Below are positions 20,007-31,305 of a stretch of DNA of 64,000 nucleotides, in pieces (positions within the stretch are counted from its first letter, which is position 1; each line of letters begins with the position of its first letter). Both the position numbers and the translations under genes were made by a program. The notes below the pieces were generated by a model. That model was given only the letters and a program-made list of their open reading frames with translations. It ran no database searches and was not told where the DNA came from. The stretch is from Ricinus communis (Eukaryota; Streptophyta; Magnoliopsida; Malpighiales; Euphorbiaceae): the NCBI RefSeq assembly GCF_019578655.1, contig NC_063258.1, positions 19,038,802 through 19,102,801 of the forward strand. The letters run 5' to 3'.

Positions 20007-21450
20007 ATGACTAGGAGGTCCAACCTTGATCTAGTAGACCCTCTACTAGAACCAGACCGATCCCTCAAGCAATTGAGAAAGCGATTGAACATAGAGGAAG
20101 AAGAGATCCAGGTTAGAAAATCCGTACACGAGAGTGAGTCCGGAAACATTACAGTAAAGATGGCAGATGCCAACGATAATAACGACAATAACCGGACGAT
20201 GTATGATTTTATGAAACCATCATTGGAGGGGATATGAACATGCATCACGAGACCGGCTGTTGCCGCTAATAATTTTAAAATAAAGCCTAATGTTATTTAG
20301 ATGGTGCAGTAAACAATTTAGTTTGGAGGCTTGCGAGATGAGGATCCTAATGCACATATAGCAAGTTTCTTGGAGATTTGTGATACCTTCAAGATTAATA
20401 GGACAACAGATGATGCAATTTGTCTCCACTTGTTCCTATTTTCCTTGAGGGATAGAGCATAGCAGTGGCTACCGTCACTACCTCCTAACACTATCATTAT
20501 CTGGGATTCTTTGGCAGAGAAATTTCTATTAAGTACTTTCCTCCCTCTAAAACTGCTAAACTTAGAGATGACATATCTTTTTTTATGCAATTTGACAATG
20601 AGTCGATGTACGACACTTGGGAGAGGTATAAGGATCTACTGAAATGCTGCCCACACCATGGACTACCAATCTGGTTATAGGTATAAACTTTTTATAATGA
20701 TTTGAATTTGGCTACTAAGCAGATGGTAGATGCAGTTGCAGGTGGTTCTTTGAGAAGCAAGACACCAGAGCAAGCCTAAAGCTTAACTGAGGAAATGGCC
20801 AAAAACAATTACCAGTGGCACACTACTAGGAGCAGGATAGGACGTCAACGGAGTGTAAACCAGTCGGATGCAACTATAGCCTTGGCAGCTCAAGTGGAGT
20901 TATTATCCAAGAAACTTGATCAACTCCAGATGCCTGTCCAAGCAGCACAAGCAAGCTGTGAGTTTTGTGGTGGCCTACATTACAGTAGTAACTGTATATC
21001 GGGAGATATGTTTGCTTCCTCTTCTTTATCTAACCATGAACAGGTGGACTATATGGGAAGTCAGCCTAGGCAGCAGAACAACCCGTATAGAAACACCTAT
21101 AATATGGGATGGAGAAATCATCCAAACTTCGGATGGAGGAACAACAACAACTAGGGGCCACCAGGGTTTCAGCAACTACATCAACAGTCGCAACAATTTG
21201 TTCTCCCACCTCAGTCTCCTCGGGCTCAAGAGAAAAAGCCTAACTTAGAGGAGCTGATGATGAAGTTTGTGTCCGCTTCAAAGACTAGATTCCAGCAGAC
21301 GGACGCAGCTCTTAGAAATCAACAGGCCTCCATTCAGAACTTGGAGAATCAGATAGGCCAAATTTTTAAGATGATGACTGAGAGGCATCCAGGGACGTTG
21401 CCCAGTAATACGGAGTCTAACCCGAGAGAGCATGTGAAGGCTATCACTTT
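20007..21450 (+). pseudogene. ATH-3 gag
   Basis: The start at 20007 ('MTRRSNLDLVDPLLEP') was chosen by match with ATH-2. The N-terminal segment ends at a stop at 20235. The gag core follows with 'DEDPNAHIASFLEICDTF' (20335-20390), then a frame change near 20530. From 20795 a long frame includes 'NNYQWHTTRSRIG', a CCHC-like knuckle 'CEFCGGLHYSSNC' with C-x2-C-x3-H-x4-C spacing (20957-20995), an Asn/Tyr-rich stretch, one stop at 21152, and 'NLEELMMKFV' with a coiled-coil-like segment to about 21450. Gag coats the element RNA. The copy is broken in at least three places. Confidence 0.75.
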
Positions 21451-21840
21451 ATTGGTAGAAATGATTATAATCAAGTTTCTTCATTTTAGCTTAATTTCTT
21501 TTTTTTTTGTTAATCTGTTGAGATATTATTTTTAGTTGATCCTCTTTGACTCCTAGATTGTATTGGATGATCGGTGAAACTTAATTACTTATGTTGGTAA
21601 GAAGGTTTATATTGTTAATGATAGGTTTACCAATTACCAACCCTATCAATAGCAGGTTAATATTGTTTTCATTTGTTTTGAATTTTTAATTTTGTACACT
21701 AAATGCATAAATATGTTATTTAGTGATTTTCAATTTTTTAAGTATATTCCTATTTCTAATGATGATGATGTTGTTCAAGAACATTCGGGTAGGAAAGATG
21801 GAGATAGCAAGGTGATGGAGCTAGAGAAGATGCCAGGAAG
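21451..21840 (+). other. Noncoding spacer inside ATH-3
   Basis: T-rich stretch without gag homology between the end of the gag frame ('REHVKAITL') and the return of element coding sequence near 21845. It could be an inserted fragment. Its ends show no terminal repeat I can define. Confidence 0.35.
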
Positions 21841-22117
21841 AAGAGTCCTCTAAGGGAATAACAGCCCCCGATCTCATATCCTGCCAGGTTGAAGTAGGAG
21901 AAAGTCGATCAGCAGTTCATTAAGTTTCTTGACTTGTTTAAACAACTGTGAATTAACTTACCTTTTGTTGAAGCTATTTCATAGATGCCCAGGTATGTGA
22001 AGTTCTTAAAGGAAATCTTTAGCAATAATAAGAAGCTAGAGGACTTGGCGGTCGTGACCTTAAATAAGGAGTGTTCAGCTATACTTCAGAACAAATTGCT
22101 ACAGAAGAAGCGTGATC
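21841..22117 (+). pseudogene. ATH-3 gag-protease linker remnant
   Basis: Encodes 'QFIKFLDLFKQL', then 'MPRYVKFLKEIFSNNKKLED' and 'LNKECSAILQNKLLQKKRDPG', which match ATH-5 at 53030-52920 (minus). This is the stretch just before the protease. It ends abruptly where the CRM-like LTR starts, with the open frame running on across the junction. Confidence 0.6.
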
Positions 22118-22675
22118 CAGGGAATCCTATTCTGACAAGGAGTTCTATTCCAATAAGGAGTCGTAATGATATTGGGAGTCTAAATGACATCAGGAACCCA
22201 AGTGACATTGGAAATCCTAATCCAACTAGGATTCAAGATCCACTTCACATCCATGGAGACCCAATTACAAGGTCCAAGGCTAAGAAGATAAAAAAAGCTC
22301 TCAATGGGCTTATTCAAGACATTTGGGCTAAGGACACATCAAGGCTTGAAAAGTTCGATTCAAATTCAAGGCTCATTAATCTAATTCAATTTATTGGGCT
22401 TGACTAATTCTAATATGGGCTTAATGAACATAAAGGAGCATATTGGAGTTTGGGCATAATTAGATCCAAACAAAGATGGCCCATGCGTGTAACTTAAAGA
22501 AACTAGGGTTTCTTACTCCTAATGGTCGGCTACATAGTATTTCGTGATTATTAGGACTTTGTTTTTAGTTATCTTTTTTAGTTAGGATGTTTATATCTAT
22601 CCAATTTGAGTTGTAATTCCTTAATAGCTTAGAATTAGGATTTTCTAAAGGCCAATAATTTCTTTCCTTATAGAA
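22118..22675 (+). repeat. CRM-like LTR fragment with pol C-terminus
   Basis: The first ~290 bases are an open frame with repeats of the type 'NPxxTRS / PIRSRND / DIRNPSD', then 'DPITRSKAKKIKKALNGLIQDIW', the end of CRM-like pol that reads into the LTR. It ends at 22407 and noncoding LTR sequence follows, matching 17450-17760. A kb repeat starts near 22676. Confidence 0.6.
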
Positions 22676-23665
22676 TTTGAAATCCCACCTATGTAATTAT
22701 TTTGTTCTTCTCTTTTTGCCTCCCTTTCTAATCTTCGTCTAGTATGATGGTTTGGTTTTATATGGGAAGTATAAACACAAGTGTTAAGTGAAAGTATATG
22801 GAAGCAGCAATCACAAGTACCGATCTAATGCTTGGACAAAAGCAAAGAAAGAAAATTAGTTGATGGAGTACAGGCACCATTGGTTTCCATCATTAATTAT
22901 TCCTCTAGGCACGAGGATTCATGTTGACACAATGATTGACATAAGGAATTATAGGAACACAATTCACAAGCTTGACTGGTGGCATTGGAGCGTGACTAGA
23001 CTTATCTCGCACGTCCTTTCTTTTGTGTTCTTTATCTACCATTGTCTTTAAATCATTTTAATTTGATCCTTACATTTGTCATATATAAGAGAATAAAGAA
23101 CTAGTGATTTCTTTCCTTATTAAATCTGAAATCCTAGCTATATTCTCATTTTGTTCGTTTCTTTTTTGTGTCTTTTTTGAGACGTAAATCCACGTGCATA
23201 AGGGAGTAATCATGTTGTTTTTATCAATCCAAGCATAATATAAGTGGGAATGCAAGTGTTTTGATGTTTAGGACACATATAATAAAATAATTTGGGTCGA
23301 AGTGATATTAGGTAGGGCAAACAAATTTCCCTTTATTTTTGTTAAGCTGGCTTTTAAAATTTAGGATAACGAGAGCTGTTGACCAATCAACTCATGTCTT
23401 GTCCTTAATATGACTTTAATTTATTCATCTTTCTTTATTTATTTACTCATATTTAGCTTCTAGTTTTTTTTCCTTATGTAATAAGGGCTTTCCCACTATA
23501 AAAATCGCATGCACCCGAATACTTAAGGTTAGCGAGCATATTATTTCATTTTTCTACCTTGTGGGAAATCAAGTTATTGATTCTTTCAAGAACTTTGCGA
23601 ACTTATCAAGACTCATACTTGTGAACATAGACTTATTCCTCAAGTCCTTCCTTTATTTTTTGTTC
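22676..23665 (+). repeat. kb repeats, plus orientation
   Basis: Two joined partial periods: one ends near 22995, where the sequence jumps back to 'agacttatctcgcacgtcc', and the next goes to about 23665 with an internal deletion near 23170. Includes the TATAAAAA box at 23497-23504. Confidence 0.55.
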
Positions 23666-23899
23666 TTTGGATAAGCACACCAGTAGCGCAACAAAAGCTC
23701 TTAAACATTTCATATCTCATGGAAATTAAGGTTACAAGTTATAATTGAGGATTTAAGTTGAAAAAAAGAAAATAACTTTTCTTTTATAAACATGAAGAAC
23801 ACAAAGAAAAAGACTACAACCTTTGAATAGCAAAATTCAATTCTTGATTGTTGATGATGTTTATGTTAGAGAATCAAATAGAGGTTCACAATTACAAAC
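23666..23899 (+). other. Unassigned AT-rich sequence
   Basis: I see no coding frame and no match to other parts of the window. It ends in CAAAC, the left copy of the target duplication of the solo LTR. Confidence 0.4.
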
Positions 23900-25363
23900 T
23901 GATGTGCATCATTTTATACATATTATATGCCCAATTGTATACATTTTGTGCATAGTTATCTTGTTTTATGCCACAATCACCTGTGTTTTGCTTCCTCTCA
24001 CGTTTTAGGTCATTATCGAGGGACATTATTAGTAATTGAGGGAAATATGTGCAATTACGGTCCAGAATCCATCAAATTGAGCAAGGACTAGCATTCTAAG
24101 GTTGAGCACGGCCTGGACTCCGGCCGTGTTGAATCATCAAATAGTTGCCCTTCAAGAGTGCCATTTTGGCACGGTTTTTGAAGCCAACACTGCCTCCACC
24201 ACGGCCCCTGGTGGCTCAGCACCAGTTAGGGCATGGCCAGGAAGAAGTCATGAGTTACGGAACGCGGAGGTCCAGCACGGCTTGGATTCCACCCATGCTA
24301 ATTAGCACGGGCTTGACCACGGCGGTGCTGAAAGATTTATATAGTCAAAAATGATTTATTGAATTAGGGTTCAATTTTCTGACTTGATTTTACATATACA
24401 TGCATAAGCCATCTTTTCCCAGACTTCAATACTCGACCTTAGAAGATCATTTCATCTATTGAAGGAAGGATTACATTGGTTTTAACATCAAATTGAAAAT
24501 CAAGAGGAGATTTGGGTGCATTCAAGAGGCAAATTAGGGTTTATCATTCTGAATTGGGAATTTAAGGTTTATCATCCAACTTCAAGAAGAAGGGTGTACA
24601 TGCCTTCAATTTACTTTTATGAATTTATTCTTTACTTTGTGTTGCTTATTAGTATAAGTAACTAAATTTGTCAAACCCATTGGGGTTCCTGTGTTGTTGG
24701 ATTGATTCTAATGCTTGTGAGATTTTGATTATTAATGCTTGTCTCTTCTTGCTTTCATTATTAATGAGAAATCATATTATTCATGAGACGTTGTGAGTTG
24801 TGATATTTAGATTGCTTTATGTAATTGAGAAATTCATTTAGTAATTGGAAATTTGAATAGCAAGAAGTGGTTAATGATCACTTAGAGATAAGTGTAATTG
24901 ACTAGCCGGATTAAGAATTAGCAAAGCTTAATAGAGGCGGGTTAAAGCTTTATGCTAATTTAATAATCGATCGTGAGGAAGAGATTCCAACTTTAGGTTA
25001 TTAGGTTTAAGAATTCGATTATCTCGAGAGGGAGACCGAATTCAATTAAGAATTCATCCATGGGTAATTGCAATTGGTAATCAATATAATCTCTATCTTC
25101 ACTAAAATCTAACTAGCTTAGGTCCCCTAGAGTTTGCTTTTTCCTTCAATTGTTTTTCTAAATCCTTTCAGATCATTTGACACTTAGTTAACCGCTTGTT
25201 CATATTTAATCATAGCATAATAATTTCATCGATTCTGTTAAGGGTAGATAACATAAAACACTGCAGTAGTTCTAGGATCACCCTTTCCCAAGAATACGAC
25301 CTTGATACTCACCATTTGTGCTAGTCTGCATCGATAGGTTCACTGCCTTAGATTTTAGCTACA
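23900..25363 (+). mobile_element. ATH-4: solo Athila-like LTR
   Basis: A 1464-base LTR, TGATGTGCATC to TTAGCTACA, flanked by CAAAC at 23895-23899 and 25364-25368. A lone LTR between perfect 5-bp duplications means recombination between two LTRs removed the element body. It has CCACGGCGGTGCTGAA and TATATAG at 24317-24344. Confidence 0.85.
24317..24344 (+). promoter_or_regulatory. GC-rich motif plus TATA box, solo LTR
   Basis: CCACGGCGGTGCTGAA followed after five bases by TATATAG, the same pair as in other Athila-like LTRs of this window. Confidence 0.45.
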
Positions 25364-25417
25364 CAAACATAGGAGACATTTTTTTACCAAGAGTTTAGTA
25401 AAGTAATTTGTTTCATC

Positions 25418-26360
25418 ATGGCTGGTGACGATGATGTCATAACTCCAAATTCTAGCTGTGTGAAAAAGATTGTTGTTTTTATTCTTGGCACTAATGACAA
25501 CCCAGGAAATTTGATCACACCGGTGCAACTTAAAGGAGATAATTGTGATGAATGGGCGAGAGCTATTCGTACGGCTTTAAAGGGAAGAGAAAATTTGGGT
25601 TTCTGGAAGGGTTACTGATGATGAGAAAATTGAGGATTGGTATACTGTGCATTCTATGTTGGTTGCATAGTTGATGAATACCATTGATCCTTCACTCTGT
25701 TCTACTCTCTCGTACTGTGAGGATGGGCAAGAACTGTGGACTATCTTGAAAGGAAATTTTTGTGTAGTGAATGGAACATGGATCTGTCAACTCAAGCATT
25801 TCTTGCCCAGTGCAAGCAAGGGAAGACGTAATCCATCTCTTCGTTCTTTGGACGTCTTAGTAAGATTTTAGATGAAATAGAAAATTTTATCACTTTGCCA
25901 ACGTGTTCTTATGACGGCTGTAAATGCAATCTTGCAGCATAATATATGCAATTATTGCAGGAAGAACGACTTATGTGGTTTCTCATTAGTCTGGACAATG
26001 CCTGTGTGTTAGTCCGCTTGCAACTTTTGACTCAAGACCCGCTGCCTTCGCTAGACAAGGCGTACCAAACTTTGATACAAGAGGAGTGTCTGCGTGGAGG
26101 CAATTTACGTCTTGAGAAGGGCAACCAAGACAATATCATGGCTTTTAAGGTTCAGACAAATCTTTAAAGTAAATCCTATTCTGTTGATAATTCTGACCAG
26201 CTTTGTATGTACTGTAATCGTGAAGGCCATGATCAAAGTTCATGTTTTCAACTTCATGGTTTCCCGGATTAGTGGGGGGATCGACCTCATGGTGGTCGTG
26301 GTCCAGGTCGCGATAGGAGAGGTGGTACCCATAGTGGTACGACTAATGACAAAGTAGTAG
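25418..26360 (+). pseudogene. COP-1 gag with zinc knuckle
   Basis: Opens 'MAGDDDVITPNSS', then 'TPVQLKGDNCDEWARAIRTALKG', the N-terminal block common in plant copia gag. The frame shifts near 25610 ('DDEKIEDWYTVHSML' follows), again near 25860-25946, and in the third part. A zinc knuckle, 'CMYCNREGHDQSSC' (C-x2-C-x4-H-x4-C), is at 26204-26245, followed by a Gly/Arg-rich patch. Gag binds the element RNA. Stops and frame changes inactivate it. Confidence 0.7.
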
Positions 26361-26991
26361 AGGGAGAGGCAGTAATGGTGCCTCGTTGGTTCGCGCACAC
26401 AAAACTACTGTTGATTCTTTCAGACAGGCGAGTACTTCTCAGGCAGTCCCAACCACTTCAGAGGCAGCAGGCTTTTCTAGCATTACACCTGGATAATGGC
26501 AGACCATTCTTGATCTTCTTATTTTGCCAAATTCCAAAGATCGCTTGACGGGTAAGTGTTTATGGATAATTGATACCGGGCTACTCATCATGTCAGAGGT
26601 ACATTAAAATCGTTAATCAATTTGAATATAATTAGCCATTGTTTAGTGAGATTACCAGATGGTCGGACTACTACCGGCACACATGAGGGAAGCGTGGTAT
26701 TATCGGGCAATTTGAGGATTAATAATGTGTTCTTTGTTCGCAATTTGGATTGTAATTTGATCTTTATGACTCAACTATTAGATGAACACAAATATACCAT
26801 TCAAATCATTGATGCTTTGTATGTTATACCGGACCGAGTGACGACGAGGTTGATCGAAGTGGGTGAGTGCAAGGATGGACTTTTCTTTTTTCGTGGTATT
26901 CCTCATGACAAGGTCCTAGCTATTAATGGTGGTGAGTCCATGGGGTTATGGCACAAGCGTCTAGAGCAGCCTTTGGAGAAAATCTAGTGAT
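26361..26991 (+). pseudogene. COP-1 protease and GAG-pre-integrase region
   Basis: The protease catalytic box reads WIIDTG (Asp codon 26572-26574), and the frame is lost directly after it, where 'ATHH' is expected. From 26622 a 121-residue open stretch covers the rest of the protease-like region ('LPDGRTTTGTHEGSVVLSGNL', 'NVFFVRNLDCNLI') and ends in 'LWHKRLEQP', the start of the GAG-pre-integrase zinc-binding segment. Confidence 0.7.
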
Positions 26992-28127
26992 TTGAATAAA
27001 AATGGTTGTGATGTGTGTTTGTGTGCAAAGCAACCACGAGACAGTTTTCCTATTAGTAGGAGTCGTGCTAGTAGGATTTTTGAACTTATTCATTGTGATT
27101 TATGGGGACCCTATCAGACTCATTACTCCTGTGGGGCTTTTTATTTTTTGACGATTGTGGATGATATCTCTCAAGCAGTTTGGGTTTACTTACTTTATAA
27201 TAAATTAGAAGTTGGCATCATGTTTTTGAATTTTGTTACATTGGTTAAAAGGCAATTGAATCATACTATTAAGTGAGTTAGAAGTGATAATAGAACTGAG
27301 TTTACATGCTTAACTGAATATTTTGAGAAGCATGGTATTATTTTTGAAACATCTTGTGTTAGGACTCTGCAACAAAATGGTCGTGTTGAGCGTAAACATC
27401 GACACATTTTAAATGTGGCACGTGCTTTGCATTTTCAAGGGCATTTGCCTATTCAGTTTTGGGGAGAGTGTGTGATGGAAACATATTACTTAATAAATCG
27501 TACTCCTTCTAGTGTTCTTAATTATCAAACACCATATGAATGTTTATTTGGTAAAATTCCTAACTTATAAGCCATTCAGATTTTGGGTTGTTAATGTTAT
27601 GCTCGAAATAAAAAACATCAAGGTGATAAATTTGCTAGCAGAAGTCGTAAATCCATTTTCTTAGGGTACCCATTTGCTAAAAAGGGATGGAAGTTGTATG
27701 ATTTAGATACAGAAGAGATCTTTATGTGTAGGGATGTTAAATTTTTTGAAAATGTGTTTCCATTATGCAAAGAAGGAGTGGGTTGTTATTATACTTTACC
27801 TGCTCCCATGGCGAACAATGTGGATCAGATTATGAGGGGGAGTAATGCGGAGATAGAGGGTGATAATGAGGAGATAGAAGGTGATAATCAGAGATAGAGG
27901 GTTAGATAGAGGGTGATGATGGGCAGGAAAGTGAAGGGGGTGTTGTGTTGGTGGCTGCTGAAAATGAGGAACTTGAAGCCATAACAACAGAACTGGGACA
28001 AGGCAAACGTTCAAAATTACCTAATTCTCTCTACTATGACTTTGTGACTCATACCATTGTGAAAAAAGAAAGTGCACTTTGTTTTCAAGAAATCCATCCT
28101 CGCCATGATGTGTTTGAAATGTGTTAA
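26992..28127 (+). pseudogene. COP-1 integrase
   Basis: One frame from 26992 to 27897 with in-frame stops near 27274, 27568 and 27592. Features are the 'CDVCLCAK' zinc ligands, the catalytic core with 'ELIHCDLWGPY' (first Asp), 'VRSDNRTEF' (second Asp) and 'NGRVERKHRHIL' (Glu), and the C-terminal 'IFLGYPFAKKGWKLYDL'. A short acidic minisatellite (EIEGDN repeated) lies at 27848-27895, after which the frame shifts. The piece at 27945-28127 is the linker normally before RT. All three catalytic residues are visible, but stops break the protein. Confidence 0.75.
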
Positions 28128-28984
28128 GATTGATATATGCACATGTGATTTGTTTGTGTTTGTTAATGTGCATTAGACAACAGGGCACTTGATTGCAATC
28201 CGGTGAAGGGAAAAGGGTCGGAGCATGCTAATATAGAGGAAGGGTTAGCCATCAAGTGTGCATAGAGTGGGATTTTACGTGATGGTTGATTGGTAATAAT
28301 CGTTGTGAGGATGGTTAAAATCTATGAGACTTTTTATACCATTTAAAGTATATAATGTTGATAATTATTATTGCTATTTTGTATGAGTGTTAGAACAGTT
28401 TCTGCAGTGGTGTTTTCTTGCTTAACAAAGATTAATTGCCTCGAGAGTTTGATTCACAATGTTATATATTTTGTATAATTATATGATTTTCTTCTGCTTA
28501 CAGTTATCTAAATTATTTTCTGCTTGTATATCTATTCCTTGAGTATTTTTATATTCATTCTACTCTTTTCATAAATTTTATTCAGGAAGCAAGGCTTGAT
28601 AGTGGGTGGTTGAGCTAGTAAGTGTGATTAAAGGTGAGAGTAAGGTAGGCTAGAATTTCTCATATGAGGAGTCATATATATACTCATTGTAACTTGTATC
28701 TAACCTTGTTTCATACCATGGTGGTTATGTACATGTAAAAGGCTATGTTATAAAGTTAATGTTTAAAGGCAAACTTTATATATTAACTTATTTAATAATT
28801 ATTAATAAAAGCATTTCTAGTTACGGTCATTGTAATGAAACATCATATTAAAAAAATTATCTATTTTTCATAATTATGATTTTGAAATACATTATTACAT
28901 AGACATATGTAAGCATGTTATAATTCAACTAAACTAAAAAGATTTTAGAAAGCATTTACTTTTAAATATCCATCCTGGGCTACA
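28128..28984. other. Unassigned AT-rich sequence
   Basis: No coding frame. 'catatatatactcattgtaac' near 28672-28692 looks like a TATA region and could belong to a copia LTR, but I could not find a second copy to prove it. The part after 28740 is very AT-rich. Confidence 0.35.
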
Positions 28985-29226
28985 TGAGATGAGGTATGAC
29001 ATCTACGTAATCCCCAATGCCACCAGTCAAGCTTGTCAATTGCGCTTGCCAATCCTAGTGTAATCAGGAGTCCTTGTCCTTAGAGGAGCAAGGAATGATG
29101 GAGATCCCAATGGTGCATCTCATGAATAAGAATATCTAGGCATGTCTTGATTCTCGCCCTTCCATCTTTCCTCTAAAAGATTTGCCTATGATAATTCAGA
29201 GAATTATATGAATACTTTATCAACAA
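28985..29226 (-). repeat. kb repeat, minus orientation, partial
   Basis: Holds 'aatccccaatgccacc.gtcaagcttgtcaattgc' and 'gcaaggaatgatggagatcccaatggtgca', the reverse of landmarks in other copies. It ends at the CRM-like LTR piece. Confidence 0.55.
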
Positions 29227-29576
29227 GTCTTCTAGGGTTTGTTTCAAGTCTATTTTACTTCAACCAAGCCGTATGTTACATTAAGTTTTGATTATTAATG
29301 ATATTTCATTATTTTAGCAACCTTTGCTTGAATTCTTGTATTCTTTTTGAATGCATTTAACGCTTATCAAATATTTGATCTATCTTTGTGGCGTGCTAGG
29401 ATTAGGGTTTAAAGGAGTTAGCTTTCTTTAGGTTCTAATTCTATTTATCAACTTTATAATCTAATCTACAGTGATCCTACGATTTAATTCAATTTGTTAA
29501 TGGGTTTCTAGGTTAGTGATATACTTGTTCATAACTATTAGAGTTTATATATTCTATTCCTAAAGGTTCTTAAATA
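29227..29576 (+). repeat. CRM-1-type LTR, 5'-truncated
   Basis: Matches 1787-2129 of CRM-1 closely up to 'cctaaaggttcttaa'. No primer site follows. The sequence goes directly into the same kb-repeat position found after CRM-1 at 14625. Confidence 0.65.
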
Positions 29577-30150
29577 CCGCTAATGCAGGTCTTCATAAGT
29601 CCACAAAGTTCTTGAAAGTACCCATAACTTGATCGCCCATATGATAGAAAACTAAAATAATATACTCACTAGCCTTAAGTATTCGGATGCATATAGTTTT
29701 TATAGGGCAAAAACCCTTTTTCTAAAACAAGAAGAAACTAGAAGCTAAATTATAAATAAATAAAGAACGAGAGAGGAGTTGATTGGTCAATAACTTTCAT
29801 GGTCCCAAATTTTATGAGCCAGCTTAACAAAAATAGGGAAAAATTCACGTGGGCGTACCTATTAACACTCCGACCCAAATTACTTCATTCCACACATCAA
29901 AATCCTCACATTCTCGCTTGTATTACACTTAGATTTATTGAAAACAACATGATTTCTCCTTTATGCACATGGATTTATGTCTCGTCCTGCTTGATCATCA
30001 AGCTAAGCCCTAATACCACCGATCAAGCTTGTCAATTGCATTACCATGATTCCTTATGCAAATTCTTGTGTCATCAAGAGTCCTCATGCATAGAGAAATA
30101 AGGAATGATAGAGATCCCAATGGTGCAAATCTTGAATCAGAATATTTGGG
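29577..30150 (-). repeat. kb repeat, minus orientation
   Basis: From 'gctaatgcaggtcttcataagt' through the reversed TATA region and 'gggcgtacctattaacactcc' to 'ggtgcaaatcttgaatcag'. Orientation flips near 30150. Confidence 0.55.
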
Positions 30151-30384
30151 TGTGCCTAGATGAATGCATGTTGAAGCGGTAATCGTGGACACCAATCCAA
30201 TGCTTAGATGAATGCAAAAAAGAAAATTAGTTAATCGAGTAATATCATTATTAGAATGATCGTAGACGAATCTCTTAGAGGAAAGAGGAAACAATGAGAA
30301 TCGAAGCATAAATAAAGATTTTGATTCAAGATTTGCACCATTGGGTTCTGTATTATTCGTTATTCCTCTAGGCACGATGACACA
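30151..30384 (+). repeat. kb repeat, plus orientation, partial
   Basis: Begins 'gatgaatgcatgttgaagcggtaatcgtgg' and reaches 'gcacgatgacacatgg', then gives way to a reversed CRM-like LTR end. Confidence 0.5.
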
Positions 30385-30700
30385 TGGTGATATGGAACCT
30401 CCATGAATAAGCTTGAGAACCTCTTTTGAATTGCGGACCCCCAACACATTAATATGAACACTCTAAGAACCAATTCGGTTCAACCCTAAGAAAGGTTAGA
30501 AAACAGATTATTTAGAAAGATGATCAAGAATTAGAATTTAAAAAACTTTCTTCTAAATCCCAATTTCGAAACACTCTATAAGAAGATGATCAATCTACTT
30601 GAATCTTTCTTAAGTATGCATTCTATGCAAGAACATAATGACAAAAGCAAACTAGCTTTTAGGTTTAATAATCAATTATCATTCAAATTTAGTTTTCATC
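30385..30700 (-). repeat. CRM-like LTR end, minus orientation
   Basis: Reverse complement of the LTR end at 33120-33229 ('gatatggaacctccatgaataagcttgag', 'gaattgcggacccc'). It is followed directly by a plus-oriented LTR piece, making a head-to-head pair. Confidence 0.6.
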
Positions 30701-30985
30701 AATAATATTTCAAGTGTTTTTGTTTTCAAAGTTGTTGCTTTGAACCTTGTGTTCTTAAGTGAATGCAAACAAACTTATCAAAGGAATTGATCTATCCTTT
30801 GTGACGTTCATAGATTGGGTTTAAAGGCCTTAGTTTCATTTAGGTTCTAATCTAAAGATCATCTTTTTCAATTTGTTCTTAGCTTCCTTGGCCGGGTATA
30901 TTGAATTGTCAAAGGGTTTTCTAGCTTGTAAATCACGGGTTCACATAACCAGAGGGTTCGTGGTTTCAATCCTCGGAGGTTTCTT
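30701..30985 (+). repeat. CRM-like LTR piece, plus orientation
   Basis: Contains 'aacttatcaaaggaattgatctatcctttgtg' and 'gggtttaaaggccttagttt', as in the LTR at 33010-33080, and ends 'caatcctcggaggtttcttatcac'. It belongs to a related LTR subtype. Confidence 0.5.
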
Positions 30986-31305
30986 ATCACATGATGACAC
31001 AAGGATTGGTGTAAAAAAACATAGAAATGCAATTGATAAGCTTGACGATGACACATAAATCTACACGTGTAAGGGAGAAATCATAATGTTATTAATGAAT
31101 CCAAGCATAATATAATCAGGAATGCGAGCTTTTTGGTATTTGGGATGCATATAATTAAGCAATTTGGTTTGGAGTGTTATTAGGTACGCCCACATGAATT
31201 TCCCCTTATTTTCGTTAAGTTGGTTCATAAATTATAGGATCTCCATTATTCATTGTTTCTCACAGCACGAGGACTCATGATGACACAAGGATTGCTATAA
31301 GGACT
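30986..31305 (+). repeat. kb repeat, plus orientation, partial
   Basis: Landmarks 'atgatgacacaaggattgg', 'aggtacgcccacatgaatttcccc', then a jump back to 'cacgaggactcatgatgacac'. Confidence 0.5.

Larger units (their letters stand above)
18385..22117 (+). mobile_element. ATH-3: Athila/Tat-like element, 3'-truncated
   Basis: Plus-strand relative of ATH-2 with a 5' LTR, a decayed tRNA-Asp primer site, gag and the start of the gag-protease linker. It stops near 22117, where a CRM-like LTR begins. The protease, tail, 3' noncoding region and 3' LTR are missing. The gag start and the 'gtttcag' ahead of it match ATH-2. Confidence 0.7.
25418..28127 (+). mobile_element. COP-1: copia-like element without reverse transcriptase
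   Basis: Coding order gag, zinc knuckle, protease, GAG-pre-integrase, integrase is the Ty1/copia order. The sequence stops at the integrase-RT linker; reverse transcriptase and RNase H are absent. No flanking LTR pair was identified. The left side lies 50 bases from the solo LTR ATH-4. Frames are broken in many places. Confidence 0.75.
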
